Position numbers and translations under genes: made by a program. Under the pieces are notes generated by a model. It saw nothing but the letters and a program-made list of their open reading frames with translations. It had not been told where the DNA came from and did not search any database. Shown one piece after another: positions 16,100 through 23,907 of a stretch of 64,000 nucleotides of DNA (its first letter is position 1; the number at the start of each line of letters is the position of its first letter). The stretch is from Ottowia sp. oral taxon 894 (GTDB lineage: Bacteria > Pseudomonadota > Gammaproteobacteria > Burkholderiales > Burkholderiaceae_C): the NCBI RefSeq assembly GCF_001262075.1, contig NZ_CP012073.1:620001-684000 (forward strand), written 5' to 3'.

Positions 16100-16429
16100 A
16101 TGTCCAATGTCATCAAGTTCCCCAAGAAGGTCGAGCAGCCCGCCGCGCCCGAGCCGGTGAAGCCGGCCCCAGCTTCCGTGCCTGGCGTTCAGAAGGTTGA
16201 TGGTCATGGGCTGCTGGCCGGCCTGGTCAAGTTCGTATGGATGGCGACGGTACTGGTCTGGCCGATCTTCAGATGGATGGTGTCCCTTGAGGTGCTGTTC
16301 CAACTCCTGCGGATGTTTTACCACTGGCGCACGCCGGGCGTGCATGCCGGCTGGACGTTCCTGCTGCACTTCGCCGCGCTGACCGCGCTCACCTACTTTG
16401 TCTCCGTCTACAAGCCGAAGGGGCTTTGA
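16100..16429 (+). CDS. kleE: KleE-like plasmid stable-inheritance protein
   Basis: 109 residues starting MSNVIKFPKKVEQPAAPEP and ending LTYFVSVYKPKGL, with two hydrophobic segments (FVWMATVLVWPIFRWMVSL, GWTFLLHFAALTALTYFV). This fits the small membrane protein KleE of IncP kle operons, which are host-range and stability genes. A promoter-like TTGCAC ... TATAGT pair lies at about 16032-16065, and the palindromic GGTATACC at 16076 may be its operator. It ends one base before the resolvase gene. Confidence 0.7.
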   Translation: MSNVIKFPKKVEQPAAPEPVKPAPASVPGVQKVDGHGLLAGLVKFVWMATVLVWPIFRWMVSLEVLFQLLRMFYHWRTPGVHAGWTFLLHFAALTALTYFVSVYKPKGL

Positions 16430-16430
16430 C

Positions 16431-17147
16431 ATGAATGCCAGCCCAATGATGGCGCGGGTCTATCTGCGTGTCAGCACGGACGCGCAGGATTTGGAGCGCC
16501 AAGAGGGGATCATCACGGTCGCGAAGGCTGCTGGGTACTACGTCGCCGGCATCTACCGCGAGAAGGCATCCGGCGCGCGCGCCGACCGGCCCGAGCTGCT
16601 GCGCATGGTGGCCGATCTGCAATCGGGCGAGGTGATCATTGCCGAGAAGATCGACCGAATCAGCCGCCTGCCGCTGCCCGAGGCCGAGCGCCTGGTGGCC
16701 TCGATCCGGGCCAAAGGCGCACGCCTAGCCGTCCCCGGCGTGGTCGATCTATCCGACCTGGCGGCCGAGGCCAAGGGCGTTGCCAAAATCGTTCTGGAGG
16801 CCGTCCAGGACATGCTTTTGAAGCTGGCCCTCCAGATGGCCCGTGACGACTACGAAGACAGGCGCGAACGCCAGCGCCAAGGCATCGAGCTGGCGAAGGA
16901 CGCCGGCAAGTATCGGGGCCGCCGCGCTGACCCGAAGCGCCATGCCCAGGTTGTCGCACTGCGCAAGTCCGGCCACAGCATCACCCGGACGGCCGAACTG
17001 GCCGGGTGCAGCCCATCCCAAGTGAAACGGATATGGGCAGTCGAAGTGAGCCAGGCCGAGGCGGTGCGCATGGGGGCCTTCCGCGAGGACGCATTGACCG
17101 AGGCTGACGCGATGGCGGCTGCCGATCAGGAGGGTACGAAGGTATGA
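16431..17147 (+). CDS. Serine recombinase of the ParA/resolvase type
   Basis: A 238-residue small serine recombinase resembling the IncP-1 ParA multimer resolvase. The catalytic Ser15 lies in YLRVSTDAQD, and the conserved Arg block is present at EKIDRISRLPLPEAERLVAS. The C-terminal helix-turn-helix is HAQVVALRKSGHSITRTAEL then AGCSPSQVKRIW. It would resolve plasmid dimers. It lies 300 bases from the left junction of the nested 28.5-kb element. Together with the TnpR gene on the far side it is a candidate for the integration of that element. The ATG at 16431 follows the kleE stop directly. Confidence 0.88.
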   Translation: MNASPMMARVYLRVSTDAQDLERQEGIITVAKAAGYYVAGIYREKASGARADRPELLRMVADLQSGEVIIAEKIDRISRLPLPEAERLVASIRAKGARLAVPGVVDLSDLAAEAKGVAKIVLEAVQDMLLKLALQMARDDYEDRRERQRQGIELAKDAGKYRGRRADPKRHAQVVALRKSGHSITRTAELAGCSPSQVKRIWAVEVSQAEAVRMGAFREDALTEADAMAAADQEGTKV

Positions 17148-17446
17148 GAAACGGACACTACTCCTTGCCACCGCTCCGTCCCGAGCTGCAAGCAGCGTGT
17201 GAGGAGATGAACGCCAAGGAAGATTATTTCGCCTATGCCGTGTGCCGCACCCATGACGGCCAAGCGTGGGAGGTGAACTACCGGATGGGCGGCATGTGTT
17301 TCGCGCTCGACGGCCAGTATCTCGACCGCGACGAGGCAATGGCCGCCGGCGCGGCCTGGTTGCTGGAGCAGCTCAACCGTGAGCCGACCGACGATGAGAT
17401 GGCCTACCGGCGACTATGGGAAAGCCAGAAGGCTTTCATGCTCTGA
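17144..17446 (+). CDS. Hypothetical protein co-translated with resolvase
   Basis: 100 residues, start overlapping the resolvase stop (ATGA). Soluble and acidic: NAKEDYFAYAVCRTHDGQAW, EVNYRMGGMCFALDGQYLD, and a C-terminal helix PTDDEMAYRRLWESQKAF. No family is recognised. It is the last gene before the junction with the nested element at 17474. Confidence 0.65.
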   Translation: MRNGHYSLPPLRPELQAACEEMNAKEDYFAYAVCRTHDGQAWEVNYRMGGMCFALDGQYLDRDEAMAAGAAWLLEQLNREPTDDEMAYRRLWESQKAFML

Positions 17447-17464
17447 TCGACGTCAGATCGTTGT

Positions 17465-17524
17465 TCATAAAACGGTGGTTTTGCCGACGCCGCCTTTTGT
17501 GGCGACAACACCGAAAACAAACAT
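17465..17524 (-). pseudogene. parA: parA 5' fragment (N-terminal 17 residues)
   Basis: On the minus strand ATG opens MFVFGVVATKGGVGKTTVL and a stop. This is the N-terminal strand and Walker A motif (KGGVGKTT) of a ParA ATPase, broken off right after the motif. The missing rest begins with KTTIAANLGG at 45990. Both pieces share the 9-bp word GGTGGTTTT (17474-17482 and 45982-45990, plus strand). The pieces are in circularly permuted order, so the intact gene existed when the 28.5-kb element was a circle. Confidence 0.88.
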
Positions 17525-17837
17525 TTGAACCTCGCTGAACTGTGGCTTAAAACCACAATCCAACGAGGCAATGAACGCAAACTGACTATGAAACTACCAA
17601 AGTATTAATTGGCGAACCTAGAACACACATCGTATAAAGTCATAAAGACTTCAAAAAAGGCTCATAAGCCCGTGATTTACTTCAGTTTTTTCAATCGGTC
17701 GAGTCTGCAGCCATTGCCCCGCTGAACTGCACACGGCGCCCACTCTACGACCACCAGCGGCCCGTGTCAACTTTTCTGCTTTGACTTCCATAGCATGCCC
17801 GGCGCTTGTCTGGCGCATGGCGGATGTCGAATCTGCC
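17525..17837. promoter_or_regulatory. parA upstream region with inverted repeat
   Basis: Intergenic DNA upstream of the parA start. An inverted repeat, CCTCG-CTGAACTGTGG ... CCACAATCCAACGAGG, spans 17530-17568 and begins five bases before the parA start codon. It may be the ParA/AlpA operator or the parS site of the former circle. The remaining 270 bases, up to the relaxase-tail gene, are AT-richer and show nothing else that I can name. Confidence 0.5.
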
Positions 17838-18755
17838 TCAGTTTCCTTGCATCAACCTGAGCACCGGATTGGCGGGCGGCACCGGCAGCACCCAGCGATC
17901 CGGCGCCATCAGAACGATGGCAGAGAGCCGGCCAACGCTGGCTCCGCCTCGGCCGAGTACCTCGTAGCGCAGGATGTTGACCTTGCTGCGGCCCTGGCCG
18001 GCGCCCATGCGGTGCCAGCCGGCCTTGATGACTTCGCGCTGCACTTGAAGGCCGGTGGCCTCCGCTTCGGACTCCAGGCCGGTTTCCCGGGCATACAGCT
18101 TGAAAATCAGCGGCGAGACCAGTGCCATGCCTTCTTCGGTGAAATGCACGGGGGCGCCTGATTCGTTGTACTTGATGACGCGGGCAGCCAGGCCCTGCTG
18201 GAGCCAGTGCACGAACGCGATGGCCTTCTCACTCGGCTCCGCCTTGCGAGAGGCGGTGTCCTGCGGCAGCTCGGGCAAGCTGGGCGTGAGCACGACAGGG
18301 GCTGTGACGGCTGCGCGTGCAGTCGTGTGCGCGCCGGCATTCGATGCCAGGCCTGGCGCCTGGAACAGCGGTCGAACGGCTGCGCTTTGGCGGGTTTCCG
18401 ACGGGGTTTTTGCTTCGATTTGCAACGGCGCTTTTGCTCCGGGTTTCCCGGCGCTCCGTTCGGGGTTCGTCCTGGCCTGGCGGGTTTCGCCGCTTCCGAC
18501 GGCGGTACGTGCTGCGACAGCTTCTGGAGACCTCGGCATTGCCGCAGGCGTGGGCGCCTTGACGGGGCGGGCTGGCGCCGTTGGCTTCATGGCCCTGACC
18601 TTTGGTGTGGCCGCGCCTGACAGGCTGCGCACGTCATCGTCCTCATCCAGCCAGCCGCTGTCAGGCGCATCCATGATGAAGAGTTGAACTACGGCACTGC
18701 CTGGTCTGATTTCCATTAGATCCGTCAGGAACTCGTTGTAGGTCAGGTCATCCAT
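17838..18755 (-). CDS. MobH relaxase C-terminal domain protein (TraI_2_C-like)
   Basis: 305 residues. The last 130 (KAIAFVHWLQQGLAARVIKY, APVHFTEEGMALVSPLIFK, VIKAGWHRM, NILRYEVLGRGG and PVPPANPVLRLM) match the C-terminal domain of MobH/TraI_2 relaxases of PFGI-1 type ICEs. The N-terminal HD-type nickase domain is missing. In its place are 45 unrelated residues and a long Ala/Pro-rich linker, so this is either a truncated relaxase or a stand-alone accessory version. It overlaps the upstream gene by eight bases. Confidence 0.72.
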   Translation of the reverse strand: MDDLTYNEFLTDLMEIRPGSAVVQLFIMDAPDSGWLDEDDDVRSLSGAATPKVRAMKPTAPARPVKAPTPAAMPRSPEAVAARTAVGSGETRQARTNPERSAGKPGAKAPLQIEAKTPSETRQSAAVRPLFQAPGLASNAGAHTTARAAVTAPVVLTPSLPELPQDTASRKAEPSEKAIAFVHWLQQGLAARVIKYNESGAPVHFTEEGMALVSPLIFKLYARETGLESEAEATGLQVQREVIKAGWHRMGAGQGRSKVNILRYEVLGRGGASVGRLSAIVLMAPDRWVLPVPPANPVLRLMQGN

Positions 18756-19113
18756 GGCTGTGGTACTCCCTGACCTTGTCGCGCCATTCCTGGCATGCCA
18801 CGGGCGCGAGCGTCAGAAATGCCAGCGGACAGCTGTAGCGGTACGGGTGCATCGACTCGTCCATGGGTTTGTAGCCCCACTGCCCACCGCTGCATTCCAG
18901 GAGGTTGCAGCAAATGATGCAGTGCTTGCGGGGTGCCTGGTCTGTGCTGTCTGCATCAGGTGCAAACCGAAGCTCGACCACGGACCAAAGAACGCTCTCC
19001 GCTTCGTTGAAGACATAGGCCAGGGTGGTGCTGGTGCCCTTTTCGCTGGCCGATGCGCGTGTCAGCGCCTGGATCAGCTCGGAGCGTGACTTGGTGGTGA
19101 ATAGCCATCCCAT
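18748..19113 (-). CDS. ICE-associated conserved hypothetical protein
   Basis: 121 residues, starting MGWLFTTKSRSELIQALTRA, with a central Cys pair CIICCNLLECSGGQWGYKPM and the ending CQEWRDKVREYHSHG. Small proteins with this MGWLFT start are common in ICEs (I associate them with DUF6927, but I am not sure of the number). It overlaps the downstream relaxase-tail gene by eight bases and has a structured leader of the shared type upstream (19114-19185). Confidence 0.62.
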   Translation of the reverse strand: MGWLFTTKSRSELIQALTRASASEKGTSTTLAYVFNEAESVLWSVVELRFAPDADSTDQAPRKHCIICCNLLECSGGQWGYKPMDESMHPYRYSCPLAFLTLAPVACQEWRDKVREYHSHG

Positions 19114-19185
19114 TTCGGGTCTCCTGTGAAGAATGCTGGAGCACCTCGCCCGGCCGGGACAGGGTTGCCCAGCGGGGTCGATGAA
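19114..19185 (-). promoter_or_regulatory. Shared structured leader, copy 1
   Basis: Minus strand: TTTCATCGACCCC, then a GC hairpin with CTGTCCCGGCCGGG, then AGGAGA before the ATG at 19113. It has the same layout as the leaders of six other genes in 19-25 kb. Confidence 0.55.
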
Positions 19186-19246
19186 ATGCCTGCCTGCCAG
19201 GCAGGTGGCTCAGGTCCGGAAACCTGGTGGATTGGTTGCAGGCCGC

Positions 19247-19618
19247 TCAGGCCAGGTGTTGCCTGAGTTGCTGCCAGGCCGTCACCAGCAAATACCAGCG
19301 GCGGTCAACCATGACGAATGGTTCGAGGTAGAAACGGTGCCGGGCCATGGCCGCCAGGTGATGCAGTGGCACGGCCAATGCGTCCGGCAGCCGGTTGCGC
19401 CACCGGGGCGCCGGCCAGCGCGCTTCAATGCGCATGCCCGCAGGCAGGCCGCCAGAGCCATCGCCGGAGACGGTGATCAGGGTGCGAAGCACACCGTCAT
19501 TGCCACGGCTGGTCTCCAGGACAATCACGTCCTTGCTGTCGGTCTGGGATTGGGCATAGCCCGTGAGGCGCCCGGTCGTGCGCGAACGAACGTAACCGGA
19601 ACGGGTGTAGTTCTTCAT
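19247..19618 (-). CDS. ICE-associated hypothetical protein
   Basis: 123 residues from the ATG at 19618, which has AAGGAGA upstream. A frame extension further upstream covers the structured leader and was rejected. It starts MKNYTRSGYVRSRTTGRLTG, is basic, and has strands such as DVIVLETSRGNDGVLRTLIT and a C-terminal FVMVDRRWYLLVTAWQQL. No family recognised. It is monocistronic, with its own leader of about 170 bases. Confidence 0.6.
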   Translation of the reverse strand: MKNYTRSGYVRSRTTGRLTGYAQSQTDSKDVIVLETSRGNDGVLRTLITVSGDGSGGLPAGMRIEARWPAPRWRNRLPDALAVPLHHLAAMARHRFYLEPFVMVDRRWYLLVTAWQQLRQHLA

Positions 19619-19790
19619 GGTGGTTCTCCTTGAACAAAAAAGGGACCACCGGCCCCGGCGGGACATGGTGGCCCCGCTGGGTGGATGAAGGTGCGATGCG
19701 TACCCGGCCGGCTTTCGTTGGCCTGCCGCGCTTTCAGGGTTGAGCGCGGCTGAAACCGTTCTTTCGGTTGCGTGCAGAAGGTTTCCCGGA
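19619..19790 (-). promoter_or_regulatory. Shared structured leader, copy 2 (two-domain)
   Basis: Minus strand, 5' domain: CGCGCTCAACCCTGAAAGCGCG (an inverted repeat around CAACCCTGAA), then a GGGTAC word. 3' domain: CTTCATCCACCC, then GCGGGG-CCACCATGTCCC-GCCGGGG, then AAGGAGA. Copies at 21934, 23121 and 24586 have both domains. Confidence 0.65.
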
Positions 19791-19888
19791 AGCCACTGCC
19801 CAAGGCAGAACGTGGACGGAGGCTTCGGGGAACCCATCTGCGATGGGTTCGACATGCGGTCCATTGTGGCCGCAGGCAGGTGGGCAGG

Positions 19889-21016
19889 TCAACTGATCCT
19901 GACGATCTGGCCCAGGCGCTCGCCTGGCGTCAACTCGATGGCGTTGATCACGGGTACGAACTTGTCGATCATGGTGATCGTCTCCGTCACCTGGCCTTCG
20001 GCATCCGTGTCGTAGCTGACGCTGCGTTCCTTTTTCTTGAAGGTATCGCCCTTGATGAGAAAGGTGCGTCCGTCGGTGGACTCGATGCGGCCCGTGACCT
20101 GACCGGCCGCCAGGGCCAGTGCCAGGTGCCACTGGCTCATGTTGCGCAGCGGCCGGCGATGGGCCGAGCGTGCCTGGTTGAAGCAGTTGCCAAAGCCGGG
20201 CCACAGCAGACTGTGCTGCCAGCGCTTCAGTTCCTCGGCCAGCTGTCCTGCGTCCAGGCGAACGGCATGGAAGTCGAACTCGCTGCCTTCGGCAATGTGC
20301 GGCAGCTGGTAGGGCTGCTCGTGCCAGTGCGGTGGCAGCACCTGCTCGCGCAGCCCGCCAGCCTGCGCCTGGCAGAGCATGTCCAGCACGTCCTTGCGGG
20401 GATGTCCTGGCCGGCTCTTGACGCCGAAGATGACGCATTGCTGGAACTGCTGCTCAGGCGCCATGAAAAACCGCAGCGCCGTGAAGTGGCGGGCCAGGTA
20501 GGTCCGGATTTCGTCATCGAGTGCGTAGTACGGCACGATGAAGACCAGGATGCCGCCTGGCATGAGCAAAGGCGCGGTTTTCTTGAGAAAGGTGCGCTCC
20601 AGCCGTTCCGCACGGTCGGCGTCGCCATTGGCCTGACTGCTGCCCACGTTGTCCTTGAGGCCGTAGCCGTAGGGCGGGTTCAGAAACAGCAGGCCGATGC
20701 TGCGGGGCTTGACCACCACGTCATGCACGTCGGCGTGGATGACCCGGTCCAGCAGGGTCTTTGCGTGCCAGGCCCGTTCGCGGTCGAACTCGATGCCCAG
20801 GGTTTCAATGCCGGCGCCCTCCTCCTGGCCCTGCTGCCGCAGGCCGTGGGCCAGATCGGCCAGCGCGGTGCCTTCGCCGCAGCACGGGTCCAGCAGCCGC
20901 ATGGGCATCTGAGCTGGTTCCAGCGCATTCTGGATGCGCTGCAGGGTTTCGGCGTCCGTGGGGAAGTAGCCGTTCTTGATGAAGTTGCGCGCCAGGCGCG
21001 CGAACATGAGTGCCAT
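19889..21016 (-). CDS. DUF6094-like class I SAM-dependent DNA methyltransferase
   Basis: 375 residues. SAM-binding motif I is DPCCGEGTALADLA (from residue 43), and the catalytic NPPYG (113-117) is the N6-adenine/amino-methyltransferase motif IV. Between them lies GIEFDRERA (motif II). The C-terminal third (PYQLPHIAEGSEFDF onwards) is specific to the ICE-borne family. In these elements the enzyme probably modifies the element's DNA against host restriction, or acts in replication; its target is unknown. No restriction gene accompanies it. A compact leader hairpin precedes the ATG. Confidence 0.82.
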   Translation of the reverse strand: MALMFARLARNFIKNGYFPTDAETLQRIQNALEPAQMPMRLLDPCCGEGTALADLAHGLRQQGQEEGAGIETLGIEFDRERAWHAKTLLDRVIHADVHDVVVKPRSIGLLFLNPPYGYGLKDNVGSSQANGDADRAERLERTFLKKTAPLLMPGGILVFIVPYYALDDEIRTYLARHFTALRFFMAPEQQFQQCVIFGVKSRPGHPRKDVLDMLCQAQAGGLREQVLPPHWHEQPYQLPHIAEGSEFDFHAVRLDAGQLAEELKRWQHSLLWPGFGNCFNQARSAHRRPLRNMSQWHLALALAAGQVTGRIESTDGRTFLIKGDTFKKKERSVSYDTDAEGQVTETITMIDKFVPVINAIELTPGERLGQIVRIS

Positions 21017-21085
21017 GGGTATCTCCTGTCACAAATGGAGGCAGGAGATGTCCCCGCAGGGACATGCCCTGCCGGGTGGGTAAAG
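21017..21085 (-). promoter_or_regulatory. Shared structured leader, copy 3 (short form)
   Basis: Minus strand: TTCTTTACCCACCCGG, then CAGGGCATGTCCCTGCGGGG nested in GGCAGG/CCTGCC, then CAGGAGA before the ATG at 21016. Confidence 0.5.
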
Positions 21086-21113
21086 AAGGCTGGCCACACG
21101 GGCCAGGCTGGGT

Positions 21114-21494
21114 TCAGTCTTCCATGACCCGCTCGTGGTCGATGATTCGCCACTGGCGGGCCAGCTCTTCGAACTTGCGGCCACCGTCGTCAAGGTAGGC
21201 GTGGACTTCCTGTCTGCAGACACGGGCATCCATGTGCAGCACCCTGATGCAGTGCTCAAAGAGGCTGCTGTCCAGCATCCGAAGATCCGTCAGGTTGAAT
21301 GGAAAACGTGAACCGTTGTACAGGCCCAGCAGGAAGGCCGCGATGACACGGCACTGCCCTGAATGGCCACACGCCGCCTCGTACAGCGTCCTGAGCGACT
21401 CGACGCCACGGGCCTCGATTTCCGGTCTGGCCTGGCTTTGTGCATGGGCTGCTTCCAGCGCGCTTAACAGATGGTCTTGTTCTGAAGAATTCAT
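21114..21494 (-). CDS. ICE-associated conserved hypothetical protein
   Basis: 126 residues, starting MNSSEQDHLLSALEAAHAQS. It has the distinctive core FLLGLYNGSRFPFNLTDLRM and LDSSLFEHCIRVLHMD, followed by AYLDDGGRKFEELARQW. Proteins with this core recur in SPI-7-type elements (possibly DUF7673). Function unknown. AGGAGAG precedes the ATG. Confidence 0.65.
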   Translation of the reverse strand: MNSSEQDHLLSALEAAHAQSQARPEIEARGVESLRTLYEAACGHSGQCRVIAAFLLGLYNGSRFPFNLTDLRMLDSSLFEHCIRVLHMDARVCRQEVHAYLDDGGRKFEELARQWRIIDHERVMED

Positions 21495-21654
21495 GGTCGG
21501 CTCTCCTGGTTGTGAAGGTGTTTTGTTGCTGCGACACTTGCGGGCATGACTGAACGCCCACGCCTGACGACGATTGATGGTGGTGATGCTCCCCGGCAGG
21601 TCGATCTGACCGACCTGCTGGAGAACATGGACCTGAGGGACGCCTTGCCGCTGC

Positions 21655-21933
21655 TCAGGCAGCTCGGGCGCCGGCGCAAGCCTGCGGCCAATGCCGCTCT
21701 CGCAGCAGTTGGTGCAGGGACGCCGGCAACTGGGTCACCAGCACGGGATCGGCCAGACAGCCACGCACCAGCCTGATTGCCGAACACACCTGGTGGGGTG
21801 CGAACTGCTCACGGGCCTGCTCCAGCTGCTGGTATTCGTCCTCTCCGGCCGCAGAGAGCCAGTCGTTGAAGATGGCGTGAAACTGCTTGCGCAGCTTTAC
21901 TTCCTGCTCGCTGGGATTGCTCTTGAAACTCAT
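21655..21933 (-). CDS. ICE-associated hypothetical protein
   Basis: 92 residues from the ATG at 21933 (MSFKSNPSEQEVKLRKQFHA, then IFNDWLSAAGEDEYQQLEQA). A frame extension upstream is the structured leader. Helical, with one Cys (QVCSAIRLVRGCLADP). No family recognised. Confidence 0.6.
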   Translation of the reverse strand: MSFKSNPSEQEVKLRKQFHAIFNDWLSAAGEDEYQQLEQAREQFAPHQVCSAIRLVRGCLADPVLVTQLPASLHQLLRERHWPQACAGARAA

Positions 21934-22080
21934 GGTCGTCTCCAATGGAAAGTGCGGGGACGGCCCTTCCCTGCGGGGATGGCGCATCCCCACGGGGTTG
22001 ATGAAATGACGTGTACCCGGCCGGCTTTCGCCGGCATGACGCGCTTTCAGGGTTGAGCGCGCCTGAAACCAGTCCCTGGT
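21934..22080 (-). promoter_or_regulatory. Shared structured leader, copy 4 (two-domain)
   Basis: Minus strand 5' domain CGCGCTCAACCCTGAAAGCGCG then GCCGGCGAAAGCCGGC (a perfect stem with a GAAA tetraloop) and GGGTAC. 3' domain TTTCATCAACCCC, GTGGGGATGCGCCATCCCCG, then TGGAGA. It is the cleanest copy. Confidence 0.68.
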
Positions 22081-22181
22081 CTGGCATGGATGGTTTCCCC
22101 AAATCCTGCAGGACACCGGGCAGGACTTGGGGAACCCATCGGGATTCCCAGGCTTGGAAAACGGTTTGAACATCTACCCCC

Positions 22182-22508
22182 TCGCTGCAGGCCAGGCACA
22201 ACGGTGTCCCTGGAGGATCTGCATGCGGATCGCCGAAGTCGGAGGTCGAGGCGATCAAGGAATGGCGCGAGGGTCAACGGCTCCGGCTTGGCTTTCGCCG
22301 GGCACGGCCCATTCGCAAAGCTGCGGCGCATGAGGTCGCCGCCACCCAGCTCGAACGCCGCCCGCGCCGCTCAGGGCGCAGGGCTGGCCTGTGGACCGCG
22401 TTGTTCCCTGCCTCTCATCCAGGCGGCGAGCGACCCACAGGCCAGCCCTGCGCGCGTGTGCGCACGGGCCGGGCAAAGAGTGGCGTCAAGCGTCAAGCCA
22501 CTCTGGCG
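22182..22508. other. Noncoding gap with a 19-bp inverted repeat
   Basis: No convincing gene. GCGCAGGGCTGGCCTGTGG at 22376-22394 is repeated exactly inverted at 22435-22453, with a 40-base loop. It lies between the end of the DUF3275 gene and the next leader on the minus strand, and could be a transcriptional barrier or a recombination scar. Confidence 0.55.
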
Positions 22509-23120
22509 TCATGGTGCAAACCAGGTCTGCTGCTTGGAGTCGAAGCGGTAGCCACGGGCCTTGAGGTCTGCGGTCTGCTCACGAAGGATCGTCCGGTCGA
22601 TGGTGAGATCGAGCTTGATGGGTTCGCCCTGCTCGATGGCTTGCAGCATCTCGCTGTCATAGATGGCGCTGGCCTGTGCCGTGCCGGCGCAGGAACTGGC
22701 GCTGGCAACGCCCGCGAGTTTCTTCTTGAGGTTGGCCAGGGCACTGGCCGGTCTGGACCCGGATGCTTCTTGCGCTGCCGCGGCCGCTGAAGCCGTGGCG
22801 CGCGGGGGCGCTGGTTCATCCACCGGATCAAGTTCCACGGGTTCCGCTGCCAGCTGACGCTGGTCCTCGGTATGTACCTGCAGGTCATGCAGACGTGCGC
22901 GGATTTCCGTGACGGCCTTGCCGTAGGCGATGTACTGGCCCAGGTAGATTTCGCTAATCCACACGGTTGCCTCGTATTCGCCTTCCTCGAACTGCTCCAG
23001 GATGGCGTCCTTGACCTTGAACTCGCCAAAGTCGGTGGTCAGGTCGGCGACACAAAAGGGGCCGTTGCGGCTTTGCCGGATGTGCTTGATGCGCAGTACG
23101 GCGTTTTCTGCGGTGATCAT
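22509..23120 (-). CDS. DUF3275 family protein
   Basis: 203 residues from the ATG at 23120, with CAGGAGA upstream. The N-terminal half matches the ICE protein family DUF3275: AVLRIKHIRQSRNGPFCVAD, LTTDFGEFKVKDAILEQFEEG and YEATVWISEIYLG. The C-terminal part has a Pro/Ala linker and the sub-domain DLKARGYRFDSKQQTWF. The N-terminal fold suggests an OB-like DNA-binding protein. Function unknown; it is part of the conserved accessory set of PFGI-1 type elements. Confidence 0.82.
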   Translation of the reverse strand: MITAENAVLRIKHIRQSRNGPFCVADLTTDFGEFKVKDAILEQFEEGEYEATVWISEIYLGQYIAYGKAVTEIRARLHDLQVHTEDQRQLAAEPVELDPVDEPAPPRATASAAAAAQEASGSRPASALANLKKKLAGVASASSCAGTAQASAIYDSEMLQAIEQGEPIKLDLTIDRTILREQTADLKARGYRFDSKQQTWFAP

Positions 23121-23395
23121 GGCGGCATGTCTCCTGATCAAGCCGGACCACGTGCCTCCCCTTTCGGGACGGCCTGGGTCCCGGCTGGGTTGAATGAAAG
23201 GAAACGCCCGGACCGCTTGGAGCAGTCAGGGCGTCCCATGGGCTTGAAGTGTCTGGCAGGCTTGCGAGCCTGTCAGGTTTGGCACGGGATTCGTTGAGTG
23301 TGTGCAGTTCAGCGAAACGTGCCTACGTGTACCCCGGCGCACAAGGCGCGTACACGCTTCAGGGGTTGACGTGTCTCATGGCCCGAGGGCCGTGG
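23121..23395 (-). promoter_or_regulatory. Shared structured leader, copy 5 (two-domain, long)
   Basis: Minus strand 5' domain ACACGTCAACCCCTGAAGCGTG with GTACGCGCC...GGGGTAC. There is a middle hairpin around GACAGGCTCGCAAGCCTG. 3' domain CTTTCATTCAACCC, then GCCGGGACCCAGGCCGTCCC, then CAGGAGA. Confidence 0.6.
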
Positions 23396-23462
23396 CGGTT
23401 GTTCCAGTGATACCGCCAAACACTCGCAAAGAGGCTGAATTATCGGGTGAAATCTTTCGATT

Positions 23463-23789
23463 TCAACCCGCCCTGCCCCCGACAAGCGCCAAGGCTCGCG
23501 GGGTCAGCTGCCATACCTCGGCCATGACGCAGCCCGTGGGAACGCGTCTTCCGGTGTCCCTGAACAGGCCTGTCGCCAATGCCGGCTCCCTGAACGGCTC
23601 GTTTTCGCTCCAGGTCTTGACCAGAATCTCGTCCGGCCCGATTGAGGCCTCCGGGATATTGACGGTCAGAACACCGTAAGCCTCGCCTTCATCCGGTTGA
23701 AGAAAATGCAGGGCCAGCCGCTTGTTCCGGTAGCAGTCGGTATGGATGTCAAGTTCTTGCCCATAGGCATGCAGACTTCCGATGCGCAT
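23463..23789 (-). CDS. DUF4313-like protein
   Basis: 108 residues from the ATG at 23789 (MRIGSLHAYGQELDIHTDCY, GEAYGVLTVNIPEASIGPDE, VKTWSENEPFREPALATGLF). It matches the small DUF4313 family found in mobile elements. It has a beta-rich fold and no catalytic motif. It lies downstream of the STY4534 gene, separated by a terminator and a hairpin leader. Confidence 0.72.
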   Translation of the reverse strand: MRIGSLHAYGQELDIHTDCYRNKRLALHFLQPDEGEAYGVLTVNIPEASIGPDEILVKTWSENEPFREPALATGLFRDTGRRVPTGCVMAEVWQLTPRALALVGGRAG

Positions 23790-23845
23790 GATGGTCTCCA
23801 GTAAAACGGAGAGCGCCCCCTTGGGGATGGCTCCCCTTGGGGTGG
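23790..23845 (-). promoter_or_regulatory. Shared structured leader, copy 6 (short form)
   Basis: Minus strand: TTATTTCCACCCC, AAGGGGAGCCATCCCCAAGG, then TGGAGACC before the ATG at 23789. Confidence 0.5.
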
Positions 23846-23849
23846 AAAT

Positions 23850-23892
23850 AAGAAAACCCCTCGATCCGCCATCAAGCGAATACGAGGGGTTG
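23850..23892 (-). terminator. Terminator after the STY4534-family gene
   Basis: Minus strand: AACCCCTCG, a 20-base loop, CGAGGGGTTTTCTTATT. It lies 15 bases after the stop of the 23908-24585 gene and isolates it from the DUF4313 gene. Confidence 0.75.
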
Positions 23893-23907
23893 GAGGACTG
23901 ACCTGTA

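Noticed and set aside
21546-21776. 76-codon plus-strand frame (MTERPRLTTIDGGDAPRQVD...)
   Set aside because: The first half looks protein-like, but it lies antisense to the 3' end of a gene in the leader cluster, has no ribosome-binding site and no known family.
22090-22551. 153-codon plus-strand frame in the accessory cluster
   Set aside because: It runs over a structured leader and a GC-rich inverted repeat and resembles no family.
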